Assembly: GCA_040219575.1 (NCBI GenBank)
Contig: JAVJSD010000003.1
Location: 1 to 64,000, forward strand
Reading direction: 5' to 3'
Length of the DNA: 64,000 nt
Origin: JAVJSD01 sp040219575
Lineage (GTDB): Bacteria > Planctomycetota > Planctomycetia > Pirellulales > Pirellulaceae
Shown: piece by piece, positions 1-7,593 of the stretch
Layout: each line of letters starts with the position of its first letter
Numbering within the stretch: position 1 is the stretch's first letter
The notes under the pieces: generated by a model
The model's input: only the letters and a program-made list of their open reading frames with translations
Told to the model about the DNA's origin: nothing
Databases searched by the model: none
Translations under genes and position numbers: made by a program

Positions 1-84
1 CAAACTGAAATCCTGCGGCAGTTGGGCCTGCCGTCACCTGCTCAACGCTTACGAACCCGCCTACCACGCGCCCCTACGCGCTAA
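1..84 (+). pseudogene. possible 3' end of an IS91-type transposase gene
   Basis: Frame 1 is open from the left edge to a TAA at 82-84 and reads QTEILRQLGLPSPAQ followed by an Arg/Pro-rich tail. IS91-like transposases commonly end with a segment of the form ILxxLGLP followed by a Pro/Ala/Arg-rich tail, which is the only basis for the call. A second frame (position 2 to a TGA at 164-166) is also open across the edge, so the true frame is uncertain. The rest of the gene lies outside the window. Confidence 0.25.
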
Positions 85-177
85 CGACGACGACCCGCGG
101 CGCAGCGCGCGCATGGTTGCGGAAAATCAGGTTAAACGACCCTCTTCGCTCTATCGTCGGCATTGACAAGGCGCCCT

Positions 178-1680
178 TCAATCATGCAGTCGCTCCAGCA
201 GTTGCTGGACGAGCGTTTGCGTCAATTGCGGGTTTTCGTCGGCGATGTCGCCGGCGCTATCGGGGTCGGCGGCAAGGTCGTACAGTTCGAGTCGTTCGGG
301 CCGGCCGTCTTTCACCCGGGCGACCAGGCGATGGTCGGCCGTGCGCAAACTGACGGCGTCGCGCCAGTAGCTGACCGCGTGATCACGGTGCGACTCGCTC
401 TTGCCCGTCAGCAGCGGTGCGAGGCTCCGTCCGTCGAGCGGATGCTGGGTCTCTCGAAAACGCGGCTGGCAAAGTTCGACGAGCGTGGGGTACAGGTCGG
501 TCGTTTCCACCAATGCGTCGGTTGACTGGCCCGCGGTCGAGGCGCCGGGCAGGCGAATCATCAACACGCTTCGCAAGGCGTGTTCGAAGGGGCTGTGCTT
601 GCCCCAGATCTGCTGTTCGCCCAGATGCCAGCCGTGATCGCCCCACACGACGACGATCGTGTCATCCTCCAGGCCGGTCTTTTTCAAGGCGGCCAGCACC
701 TTGCCGACCTGACGATCGACGTACCGCACGCAGGCCAGATACGCGCGGCGGGCCTGACGCTGCGACTCGGCCGGGAGCGGTTTCTCTTTCTGGAAGGGAA
801 AGTCGTAGCGGTAGAACTCGCCGCTGCCGTGCCAGTACGGCGAGTCGATCTTGCCCGGCGGTGGGAGTGGGATCTCCACGTCGTCAAACGCCTCCCAGTC
901 GCCGCGCGGCGCGACGAACGGCAAGTGCGGTTTGAAGAAGCCGACGCCCAGGAAGAACGGCTCCTTACGATCGGCGAGTCGCCGCAGTTGCTCGATCGCC
1001 GCGCCGGCCATCAGGCCGTCTGGCAAGTCTTCGTCGCGTGAGACCTGGAACTGCATCAGATCCTGGTGTCGGCCGCCGTCTTCGCGATGCAGCCCGTCGG
1101 CGTAGGCGAAGAACGCGCCCCAGCCGCGCTTCCACGGTCCCATGGGCGTGGCCAATTCGTCCCAGGCGTGCGGCAACTCAGGCCGGCCGTCGCCGCCGCC
1201 GTTGTAGGCGAACACGCGGCCGTCGGGCGTGTGGGAAATCTTACCGATGCAGACCGTGCGGTAGCCGCTACGGCGAAACATCTCCGGCAACGTCTGCGCG
1301 CCCGCCTGCTGCTTGGCATCGAGCGCCGTGGCGCCCTGGTAGAGCGCCGCGTTGTTGCTGGTGACGCGACTGTGAGCCGGACTGCGGCCGGTGAGCAGCG
1401 CATAGCGCGAGGCGCCGCAGGTCGGCACTTGCACGTAGTGCCGGGTGAACCGCAGCGACTGGCGGGCCAAGGCGTCGAGGTGCGGCGACTGGGCGACAGG
1501 CGAACCGTAGCAGGCGAGTTCGGGCCGCAGGTCGTCGATGCAGATCAACAGCACGTTATAGCGGTTGTTCGATTCCTCGGCCTTTGCGTTTCGGAGGGAG
1601 GCCATGCCGGCCAACACCAACGAAAGGCAGACGAGGAGTCGGCGGACTTGAGGACAAGGAGCAAGAAGCGATCTGGACAT
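178..1680 (-). CDS. secreted sulfatase, iduronate-2-sulfatase type
   Basis: A 500-residue sulfatase of the alkaline phosphatase superfamily, expected to hydrolyse sulfate esters, probably on sulfated polysaccharides outside the cytoplasm. An N-terminal signal peptide (about residues 1-32) is followed by the metal-binding pair DD at 49-50 and the signature CGASR with C88, the cysteine that a maturase converts to formylglycine. KPHLPF and GDHGWHLGEQ further on match conserved active-site segments of the iduronate-2-sulfatase subgroup. The ATG at 1680 is chosen because it places the signal peptide at the N-terminus; an upstream GTG at 1806 would add 42 residues without motifs. It is divergent from apt. 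Planctomycetes carry many such sulfatases; the substrate cannot be told from sequence. Confidence 0.93.
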   Translation of the reverse strand: MSRSLLAPCPQVRRLLVCLSLVLAGMASLRNAKAEESNNRYNVLLICIDDLRPELACYGSPVAQSPHLDALARQSLRFTRHYVQVPTCGASRYALLTGRSPAHSRVTSNNAALYQGATALDAKQQAGAQTLPEMFRRSGYRTVCIGKISHTPDGRVFAYNGGGDGRPELPHAWDELATPMGPWKRGWGAFFAYADGLHREDGGRHQDLMQFQVSRDEDLPDGLMAGAAIEQLRRLADRKEPFFLGVGFFKPHLPFVAPRGDWEAFDDVEIPLPPPGKIDSPYWHGSGEFYRYDFPFQKEKPLPAESQRQARRAYLACVRYVDRQVGKVLAALKKTGLEDDTIVVVWGDHGWHLGEQQIWGKHSPFEHALRSVLMIRLPGASTAGQSTDALVETTDLYPTLVELCQPRFRETQHPLDGRSLAPLLTGKSESHRDHAVSYWRDAVSLRTADHRLVARVKDGRPERLELYDLAADPDSAGDIADENPQLTQTLVQQLLERLHD

Positions 1681-1798
1681 GGATGGACTCGTAGGACAAA
1701 TGGCGGGCGAAGGCGGGAGCACGAGGCTCGCGCTGGCTGCTCCATTGTAGACCGCTCGCTCCGCGGAGTGAGGAAACGAACCCCTCGAAAGGGAACGC

Positions 1799-1828
1799 CG
1801 ATTCACGGCCGAGGGCCGCCATGCGACG
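1799..1828. repeat. REP-like palindrome, GTAGCATGGCCGCC family
   Basis: The text TTCACGGCCGAGGGCCGCC followed by ATGCGACGA is a slightly diverged copy of a palindrome that recurs in intergenic DNA at 13727, 13789, 34378, 39552, 39660, 61592, 61731 and, partly, 53112. Here it lies between the sulfatase and apt. Confidence 0.7.
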
Positions 1829-1916
1829 AGGTACGCGGCTTTCGCCTTGCCGGCGCAGTCCGTATATTCACGGGCGACCGTTCCCCTTTTTGCGCCGACG
1901 TTTCCGAGGAGCCCTG

Positions 1917-2447
1917 ATGAGCGATACCGCGGCCATCGACTTGAAGTCCTTCATTCGCGACGTTCCCGACTTCCCCAAGCCGGGCATCCTGTTCCGCGAC
2001 ATCACACCGCTGCTGGCTTCACCGGAGGCGTTCGGCGAGACGATTCGCCGCCTGTGCGACCACTATCGCGACGCCCAGATCGACGCCATCGTGGCCGCCG
2101 AAGCGCGGGGCTTCATCTTCGCCGCGCCGATGGCGTTGGAGCTCGGCGCCAGTTTTGTGCCGGTCCGCAAGCCAGGCAAACTGCCGTTCGACACCCGCTC
2201 GTTCCACTACGAACTGGAGTACGGCACCGACACGCTGGAGATGCACTCCGACGGCGTGGCCCCGGGACAGCGCGTGCTGGTGGTCGACGACTTGCTGGCG
2301 ACCGGCGGCACGGTCGAGGCCTGCTGCAAGCTGTTGGAGAAGGGAGGCGCGGAAGTCGCCGGCTGCGCCTTCTTGATCGAACTGGTCGAACTGGGCGGCC
2401 GGGAGCGAATCAAGCCCAATGAGTCGTTCAGTCTGATCGAGTACTGA
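1917..2447 (+). CDS. apt: adenine phosphoribosyltransferase
   Basis: A 176-residue cytoplasmic enzyme that joins adenine to PRPP to make AMP in purine salvage. Its length is normal for the family. The N-terminus carries FPKPGILFRDITPLL, a hallmark of Apt, and the PRPP-binding loop is VLVVDDLLATGGT. ARGFIFAAPMA is the second conserved block. The ATG at 1917 is preceded by a purine-rich GAGGAG about six bases upstream; an in-frame upstream start at 1821 would add 32 residues unlike the family. It appears monocistronic, followed by simple heptamer repeats. Confidence 0.97.
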   Translation: MSDTAAIDLKSFIRDVPDFPKPGILFRDITPLLASPEAFGETIRRLCDHYRDAQIDAIVAAEARGFIFAAPMALELGASFVPVRKPGKLPFDTRSFHYELEYGTDTLEMHSDGVAPGQRVLVVDDLLATGGTVEACCKLLEKGGAEVAGCAFLIELVELGGRERIKPNESFSLIEY

Positions 2448-2473
2448 GCGGCTGCGATGAGCGGCCGCGCCGC

Positions 2474-2630
2474 GTGAGTGGTGAGTGGTGAGTGGTGAGT
2501 GGTGATGCTCCAAGCCGACGACTTGTCGTCGTAGTTTGGTGAGTAGGTGAGTAGGTGCCGTGAAGGGGTGCGACCGCCGACTTTCGACTATTCGCCTTCC
2601 CTTGGTCATTGGTGCTTGGTCATTGGTCAT
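2474..2630. repeat. two period-7 tandem arrays
   Basis: Four perfect GTGAGTG units fill 2474-2501. A short GGTGAGTA duplication lies near 2538-2553, and 2602-2630 holds four TTGGTCA/TTGGTGC units. All have a seven-base period or close to it, and the last runs up to the stop codon of the next minus-strand gene. They are non-coding. Confidence 0.8.
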
Positions 2631-3266
2631 TTACGCGGGCCGCTCCGGCTCGCTCCCGTGTACCGGTGCTCCGTACTCGTCATCTCCGCCGAACCGGCCC
2701 ACGCTCGACGCCGTCGGCGGCAGGTCGACCGACTGCCAGCGTGCGGCGGCGGCCGACTCCTCTTCGACCGGGGCCTCGCTGACTTGCGCGACGCCCAGCA
2801 GCGCGCAGGCGTCGAGCACCGTCTCGGCGGCGAAACGGCCGGGGCCTAAAACGCAGTGCAGTGTAAACAGCGAGCGGTTGATGTCGTCGCTGTAGTGGAA
2901 CGGGTCGTTCAGCAGTCCCCCGCCCCAGCCCATGTTGTCGGTGTCGGGCTCCGGACGGAAGAAAAACGCCAGCCCCACATAGATCATCAGCACGCCGGAG
3001 GAGACCACCAGCGCCTGCCACATCGGCAGGGGAATCAGCGGCACGACGAGTACGAATCCGACCGGCAACATCACCGCCAGGCCGACGAGCTTCAGAATCA
3101 CCAGCCACAGCGGCTTGCGACGCGCATGGTACTCGGTATTGATCTCGATCGTGCCAACGCCGCGGGGGTCGGTCTGTTCGCCCAGGTACTGAAACAAGGA
3201 TGGTCCCTCACAGAAGATGTGGAAGATGTGGAAGAGTCTGCGACGATCGGAAATGGAGAGCGACAT
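2631..3266 (-). CDS. hypothetical protein with two membrane segments
   Basis: I do not recognise this 211-residue protein. After about 50 polar residues there are two hydrophobic stretches (about residues 53-77, rich in Leu/Val/Ile, and 84-102), then a polar C-terminal half with the motif DNMGWGGGLLNDPFHYSDD and a Glu/Ala-rich tail. It is probably an inner-membrane protein with a soluble C-terminal domain. The ATG at 3266 is the only ATG near the start. A TTG at 3197, preceded by GAGGGA, is a credible alternative that drops 23 residues, including a HIFHIF duplication made by a repeated GAAGATGTG. The neighbouring minus-strand gene at 3565 lies upstream. Confidence 0.65.
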   Translation of the reverse strand: MSLSISDRRRLFHIFHIFCEGPSLFQYLGEQTDPRGVGTIEINTEYHARRKPLWLVILKLVGLAVMLPVGFVLVVPLIPLPMWQALVVSSGVLMIYVGLAFFFRPEPDTDNMGWGGGLLNDPFHYSDDINRSLFTLHCVLGPGRFAAETVLDACALLGVAQVSEAPVEEESAAAARWQSVDLPPTASSVGRFGGDDEYGAPVHGSEPERPA

Positions 3267-3357
3267 GCGGCGCGCCGCTGGATCCGCGCGCCTTCCGTCG
3301 AACTCCTCGTCAAACCTATAGGTTCCGTCTGGAAACGCAGGCCGGGCAAAGCAATTT

Positions 3358-3421
3358 GTAGCGGAACTTGTGAGAGTTCCTCTTTCTCAATGCCGTCGGA
3401 AGTCTCACGACTTCCGCTACG
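3358..3421. repeat. inverted pair of GGAAGTC-family palindromes
   Basis: GTAGCGGAACTTGTGAGAG starts at 3358 and a facing copy, CGGAAGTCTCACGACTTCCG plus CTACG, ends at 3421. Each half is itself a hairpin, and the two together form a head-to-head doublet. Single copies of the same family lie at 5668-5690 and 47141-47158. The doublet is in the gap between two minus-strand genes. Confidence 0.7.
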
Positions 3422-3564
3422 CAGTTTCCGAACAAAGCCTAGCATATTCCGATTCTGTGGATTCTTCGGATTGGCGCGCCGGGCGATGGCGAGAGCGAGA
3501 GGTAAGCGGTCGAGTTGACGCGCGCGGATCGTCGGCCGGCGGCCTGCCACTCGGACGACGCGGG

Positions 3565-4005
3565 TCAGTTGGCTTCCTTCACGCCCATCAAGCTCAGCGT
3601 CATCGCTTCGAATACGGGCCGCAGCACCTCGAATTCGCGGCTCTCGGCCTGCCACAGAAAGAGATAGGTGGCGCGGTCGGTGCGCACGGCGCGGGTCCAG
3701 GACGTCACCAGCAGGTCGAGGCAGTAGAAGTGCATATTGCAGCCGACCGCGGTGTAATCGCCGAACTGCTGGCTGGTGCGTTCGACTTCCAGGCTGTCGT
3801 ATTCCTGGGTCATCGTCTGTTCGACCTGGTTGACCAGCGGGATCGGATCCTCCTCGAGGCTGTAAACATGCAGCGACCAGAAGCCGCTTTCGGGGCTCTG
3901 CAGCGTCAGCACGTGCGGCATGCCCTGGGCGTCGTCCTCGGTGATTTCCCACGACTGGGGGTAGAGAAACTGAAGGCCGTGCTTGTCATAGGCGCCGGTG
4001 GTCAT
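3565..4005 (-). CDS. hypothetical protein, possible PsbP/DcrB-like fold
   Basis: A 146-residue protein of unknown role. It opens with MTTGAYDKHGLQFLYPQSW, and the pattern of a short polar start followed by aromatic-LQF-P-x-W-x-I resembles PsbP/DcrB-type proteins, which begin domains in the same way; this is a weak, inferred likeness. No signal peptide or membrane segment is visible. The ATG at 4005 is chosen because AGGAG stands about eight bases upstream; a longer reading to 4125 adds Arg-rich residues with no support. It ends about 300 bases upstream of the minus-strand membrane protein gene and is divergent from the secreted protein at 4505. Confidence 0.7.
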   Translation of the reverse strand: MTTGAYDKHGLQFLYPQSWEITEDDAQGMPHVLTLQSPESGFWSLHVYSLEEDPIPLVNQVEQTMTQEYDSLEVERTSQQFGDYTAVGCNMHFYCLDLLVTSWTRAVRTDRATYLFLWQAESREFEVLRPVFEAMTLSLMGVKEAN

Positions 4006-4504
4006 CGGCGGAACTCCTGCGCTGGGGCGCTGCATGAAACGGGACTGCACTCGCATTGGTACCAATACACGACGGCGGCGCGAAGTCGTGGGGCTGGATT
4101 CCAAGCCGCCGACAGTCGCGGACATTTCGTGGCGGCGTGCGTTGAACGCCGAGAGACGCGGCGCGCTCCCTTGCTGGCGCTACGGGCTCGCCGCACAGTC
4201 CGAGCCCGCTGCGCCAGCAAGGGAGGGCTGCAACCTGCAGCAATCGACAGGGACAGCGATTGCTCAATCATCGGAAGCCGATACAGGCGGCATCGGCCAC
4301 GCCGTCTCCACCGGCCGCAGCGATTCATGCAGGAATCCGGGCAAGTTCGGCAAGTTGGAAGCCTTGTCGGCTTCGAACTTCGACGCGATTTCCTCTGGCG
4401 ACGGCGCCGCGGTTTTGCTAACGTTCGGCCCTCTTGTCTCGCGGGACGCATTCCTCGTCGACCCGCCGCGCATCTCGACGCACGTTGAATTCAAGGAGGA
4501 ATTC
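4006..4504. other. divergent intergenic region
   Basis: A gap of 499 bases between divergently transcribed genes. It holds the long hairpin at 4165-4226 and an AAGGAGG ribosome-binding site just before 4505. I see no gene here. Confidence 0.6.
4165..4226. repeat. 26-base inverted repeat, CCCTTGCTGGCGC family
   Basis: GCTCCCTTGCTGGCGCTACG and six more bases (to 4190) face their near-exact reverse complement at 4201-4226 across a 10-base loop; about three of 26 positions mismatch. No T-run follows on either strand, so it looks like a palindromic repeat rather than a terminator. Confidence 0.75.
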
Positions 4505-5617
4505 ATGGTCCGCCGTTGCCTGCTGCTGTTGTTGTTGTGCTCGGCGATCCTCGCGGCGCCCGTACGCTGGTTGTCGGCGGCGCCCCCCTGGGCCAATTTC
4601 ATCCCCTTTCGCCGCATCGAGGTCGATCCCCTCAACTGGTACGAGCTGGAAGAGGAGCAAGGCCCCTGGATGGTGCTGGCCACCACGTTTCGCGGCGAAC
4701 GCGCGATGTACCAGGCGCACGACCTGGTGCTCGAATTGCGCAAGCGATACCGGCTGCCCGCCTACCTGCACGCCCGGCAGTTCGATTTCACGCAACCAGA
4801 GCGCGGGTTGGGCGTGACCGCCGACGGCCGCCCAAAAACCATGCGCTACCGCAACGCCAAGAAGGTCGTCGAGGTGGCGGTGCTGGTGGGCGAGTTCGAA
4901 TCCATCGACGATCCCCGCGCCCAGCGTCTGCTGGAGACGATCAAGCATGCCCGGCCCGAATGCATGGAGCCGATTCTGCACGGCCGCACCAACGACGAGA
5001 TCCTGCTGATGCGAGCCCGTTACCTGACCAACTTCGATCCGGACAAAGGCCCGATGCGGCAGGCGATTTTGACGCCCAACCCAATGCTGCCCGACGACTA
5101 TTTCGCTCCCAAGGGTCTCGATCCGCTGGTTGTTTCGATCAACCGCGACGTGTCGAACAGCTTGTTCGACTGTCCTGGAAAATACTCGGTGAAGGTGGCG
5201 ACCTTTCGCGGCAAGTCGTCGATGCCCTTGAAGAAGCTCGACGGCACGTTCACGACCAACGATCCCAGTTCAAAACTGATCGAGGCGGCGGAGAAGGCGC
5301 ACCTGCTGACGCAGGCGCTGCGCGACCGCGGCGTCGAAGCCTACGAGTTTCACGACCTGCAGGAGAGCGTGGTGACGATTGGTTCGTTTTCGTCCGTCGG
5401 GCATCCCCGCGCGGACGGCAAGACGGAGATCAATCCGGCCGTGCATCGCATCATGCAGGAGTACGGCGCGGAGCGGCCGCAACTGGCCAACGGCCGCGAA
5501 GCCGGACTGCTGCCGCGCTCGCTGGAGGGTATTCAGTTCGACATCCAACCGGTGCCGATCGAGGTGCCGCGCCCCGGCTACGCCGACGGCTACGCGCAGG
5601 CCGCCTATCGCCGATAG
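4505..5617 (+). CDS. secreted hypothetical protein with SPOR-like repeats
   Basis: A 370-residue protein with a clear signal peptide (MVRRCLLLLLLCSAILAAP, cleavage near residue 25). The mature part seems to hold two related modules. One (about residues 50-145) begins GPWMVLATTFRGERAMYQA; the other (about 215-300) begins YSVKVATFRGKSSM and continues with AHLLTQALRDRGVEAYEFHD. The YxVxVATFRG-then-helix pattern resembles SPOR domains, which bind denuded peptidoglycan glycans, but I would not assert that function. A strong AAGGAGG six bases before the ATG fixes the start, so the longer upstream reading is rejected. A repeat hairpin follows the gene. Confidence 0.8.
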   Translation: MVRRCLLLLLLCSAILAAPVRWLSAAPPWANFIPFRRIEVDPLNWYELEEEQGPWMVLATTFRGERAMYQAHDLVLELRKRYRLPAYLHARQFDFTQPERGLGVTADGRPKTMRYRNAKKVVEVAVLVGEFESIDDPRAQRLLETIKHARPECMEPILHGRTNDEILLMRARYLTNFDPDKGPMRQAILTPNPMLPDDYFAPKGLDPLVVSINRDVSNSLFDCPGKYSVKVATFRGKSSMPLKKLDGTFTTNDPSSKLIEAAEKAHLLTQALRDRGVEAYEFHDLQESVVTIGSFSSVGHPRADGKTEINPAVHRIMQEYGAERPQLANGREAGLLPRSLEGIQFDIQPVPIEVPRPGYADGYAQAAYRR

Positions 5618-5667
5618 CCTGCTTGTTGATCCGTCGCCACGTCGCGTTTGGCTCGGATTGAAACCCG

Positions 5668-5690
5668 TAGCGGAAGTCGCCAGACTTCCG
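5668..5690. repeat. GGAAGTC-family hairpin
   Basis: CGGAAGTC and GACTTCCG form a perfect 8-bp stem around GCCA (5671-5690), preceded by GTAG as in the doublet at 3358-3421. It lies between convergent genes, but no T-run follows. Confidence 0.65.
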
Positions 5691-5761
5691 AACACCCTGC
5701 CGACCTGCGGAGCTTTGGCGAAATCCGCCGCAGTCGTCCGTGCGAAGTTTTCAAACAGAGC

Positions 5762-6322
5762 TTAGTCGCCGTGCCGCTCGCGCAGCCGCGGCGACATCCG
5801 CAGCATGAGCTGCACGCGTTCGAACTCGTCGAGCCAGTCCTGCGTGACCGCATCCAATAGCGACTGCGCGGGGGGCACGATGCCCGTGGGGCACGAGGGA
5901 CCGAGTTGATCGGCGGCCATGCGGCGGTATTTGGAGAGCGTCCGGTCGCCCATCCGCGACAACTCTTGCCCGTCCTCGCTGAGCATGACCACCACCGGCA
6001 CCCGCTTTCCGCCGCACAACGACAACTCCTCCGCCAGTTGCTGATCGGCGTCGCGATCGACAAACCGCAACTGGATGATGGGGGCGGTGAGCGCGAACCG
6101 TTGGAAAATGGGGCACTGCTCGACGCAGTCGCCGCACCAGACGCCGGCGAGGCAAAGCACCTTCATCTCGCGGACGAATCCCGTCAGCAACTGATGCTGC
6201 GTCTCGCTGAGCCGCACGCGATCGAACACCTCGCCCCAGCGGCGACGATGCTCGTCGGTTCCGTAGGCGTCGAGAAACTCCTGATACGGCAGCCCCTGCC
6301 GAAAGTGGGCGTCGAAATCCAT
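5762..6322 (-). CDS. thioredoxin-like protein
   Basis: A 186-residue cytoplasmic protein with the active-site motif WCGDC (C63, C66) preceded by VLCLAGV and followed by the FVDRDAD and GGKRVPVVVMLSEDG segments expected of a thioredoxin fold, with the cis-proline region at RVP. The first 45 residues are an extra helical stretch (FLDAYGTDEHRRRWGEVFD), and the last 50 are also outside the core. It therefore belongs to the group of bacterial thioredoxin-family proteins with an N-terminal extension, presumably a disulfide reductase or exchange protein. No signal peptide is seen. It starts 34 bases after the stop of the lysine-rich gene upstream, so the two are probably co-transcribed. Confidence 0.88.
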   Translation of the reverse strand: MDFDAHFRQGLPYQEFLDAYGTDEHRRRWGEVFDRVRLSETQHQLLTGFVREMKVLCLAGVWCGDCVEQCPIFQRFALTAPIIQLRFVDRDADQQLAEELSLCGGKRVPVVVMLSEDGQELSRMGDRTLSKYRRMAADQLGPSCPTGIVPPAQSLLDAVTQDWLDEFERVQLMLRMSPRLRERHGD

Positions 6323-6356
6323 GGTGCGGCTGCGCGGTCGAGTGGGGTGGGAGGGA

Positions 6357-6638
6357 TCAGGACGATTTCTTCTTCTTGGCCTTGCTCTTCTTGACCGCGC
6401 TTTTCTTCACGCCGGCCTTCTTCACTTCGCTGGCCTTCGCGGCGCCCTTCTTGGCCGCACTCTTCTTGGCGGTGTTCTTCTTGGCGGTGTTCTTCTTCGT
6501 AGTGGACTTTTTCTTGGTGGACTTCTTCTTGGCGGAACGCGATTTGTCGGCCGACGAATTATCTTTCTTTTTCGAGCCGAAAACCTTGTCCCAATTGGCG
6601 GCGTACTGCTCGGAACTGCCGGAATGCAAGATCGTCAT
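6357..6638 (-). CDS. small lysine-rich protein with histone-H1-like tail
   Basis: A 93-residue protein. The first 30 residues (MTILHSGSSEQYAANWDKVFG) look like a small folded head. The remaining 60 are almost wholly Lys, Ala, Ser and Thr in repeated KKSTKK, KKNTAKK and AAKKGAAK units. Such tails resemble eukaryotic histone H1 and bacterial Hc1-like proteins and suggest DNA or RNA binding; that is inference. The start at 6638 is preferred over a long upstream extension that lacks sense. It is followed at 34 bases by the thioredoxin-like gene. The tail is repetitive at DNA level (repeated CTTCTT and TTCTTGGCGG units), so its length may vary between strains. Confidence 0.85.
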   Translation of the reverse strand: MTILHSGSSEQYAANWDKVFGSKKKDNSSADKSRSAKKKSTKKKSTTKKNTAKKNTAKKSAAKKGAAKASEVKKAGVKKSAVKKSKAKKKKSS

Positions 6639-6925
6639 GGTGGATTTGCTCGCTGCTGAAAGGCAAGGAGACAAGAAAGGCGGAAGGGGCGCCGTCAGGC
6701 GGCGAAATGCACCCAAACCTCTGTGAATCTCATGCTTTTTTTGATGTTCTGTCTTCCTAAACCATCCCTGCTGGCGGGTCAACCGGAGCCTGCCTGTCGG
6801 GCGCCGCCGACGATTGGACATTTCCCGTGTAACACCCGGCTCGTTTCCCCGCTGCACGAATGGGTGGCTCATGTCGGGCCGCCGCATCCTTGCACTCCGA
6901 AACTCGACGGCATCGGGAACTCAAC

Positions 6926-7087
6926 ATGAAACGGAATCTGCTGATCTGCGCCGCGTTCGTCGTCGGTTCCATTGTCGCCGGTTACATCCAGCCCAGTGGG
7001 CCTCCCGCCGAAAAGTCCGCCGCCGTCTCGCACGGCGAATCGGTCGTTCAGGTCGCCGAGAAGCAGGTCGAGCGGCAGCCTCGCTAG
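6926..7087 (+). CDS. small exported or membrane-anchored hypothetical protein
   Basis: A 53-residue reading frame beginning MKRNLLICAAFVVGSIVAGY, a typical signal peptide or single membrane anchor with two positive residues before a 16-residue hydrophobic core. It continues as a short polar tail ending KQVERQPR. The anchor-like start supports it as a real small gene. No family is recognised, and no strong ribosome-binding site is visible. It stands alone on the plus strand between two minus-strand groups. Confidence 0.5.
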   Translation: MKRNLLICAAFVVGSIVAGYIQPSGPPAEKSAAVSHGESVVQVAEKQVERQPR

Positions 7088-7217
7088 AGACCGTCGCATC
7101 CAACGCCAGGCAACGGATTTCCTAGTCGACTTCCTTATCCGTCGCCCCTTGACGGGGATCAAAAATCGACCGACATGGACGTCGAAGTGGACGCCCGTCG
7201 TACAGGAAAGCGGGCGG

Positions 7218-7553
7218 TCAGTCGCTGGACGGCTTCTTCTTGGAACTCTCGCTCTTGGAAGTTGAGCCGCCCTCGGACTTCGACGTCGATCCGCTCGACT
7301 TACCGCTGTCGCTCGAAGATCCGCTGTCGGTAGACGGCTTGTCGGCGGCGGCGGCCTGCTTGTACGACTCGCTGCGATAGTCCGTCTGATAGAAGCCGGA
7401 GCCCTTGAACATCACCGCGGCCCCGGTTCCGAACAGACGCCGCAGTTTCTGCTTCTTGCACTCCGGACACTTCCGTTTGGGATTTTCGTTGATGCCCTGG
7501 AACAGTTCGAACGTGTGTCCGCAGGCGTCGCACTGATAATCGTAGGTTGGCAT
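7218..7553 (-). CDS. FmdB-family zinc-ribbon protein
   Basis: A 111-residue protein with the FmdB/putative regulatory zinc ribbon at its N-terminus: MPTYDYQCDACGHTFELFQG, with Cys 8 and 11 and a second pair at 29 and 32 (CPECKK). The middle has MFKGSGFYQTDYR, also typical of the family. The C-terminal 45 residues are a low-complexity Ser/Lys/Gly tail. The molecular role of this family is not settled; some members were linked to regulation of formamidase or amidase genes. It is the last gene of the dnaJ-grpE-fmdB run, 40 bases downstream of grpE. Confidence 0.9.
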   Translation of the reverse strand: MPTYDYQCDACGHTFELFQGINENPKRKCPECKKQKLRRLFGTGAAVMFKGSGFYQTDYRSESYKQAAAADKPSTDSGSSSDSGKSSGSTSKSEGGSTSKSESSKKKPSSD

Positions 7554-7593
7554 CGCAGCCTCTGCGAAAAGGTTTGGGTCTCAAACAAAACGC

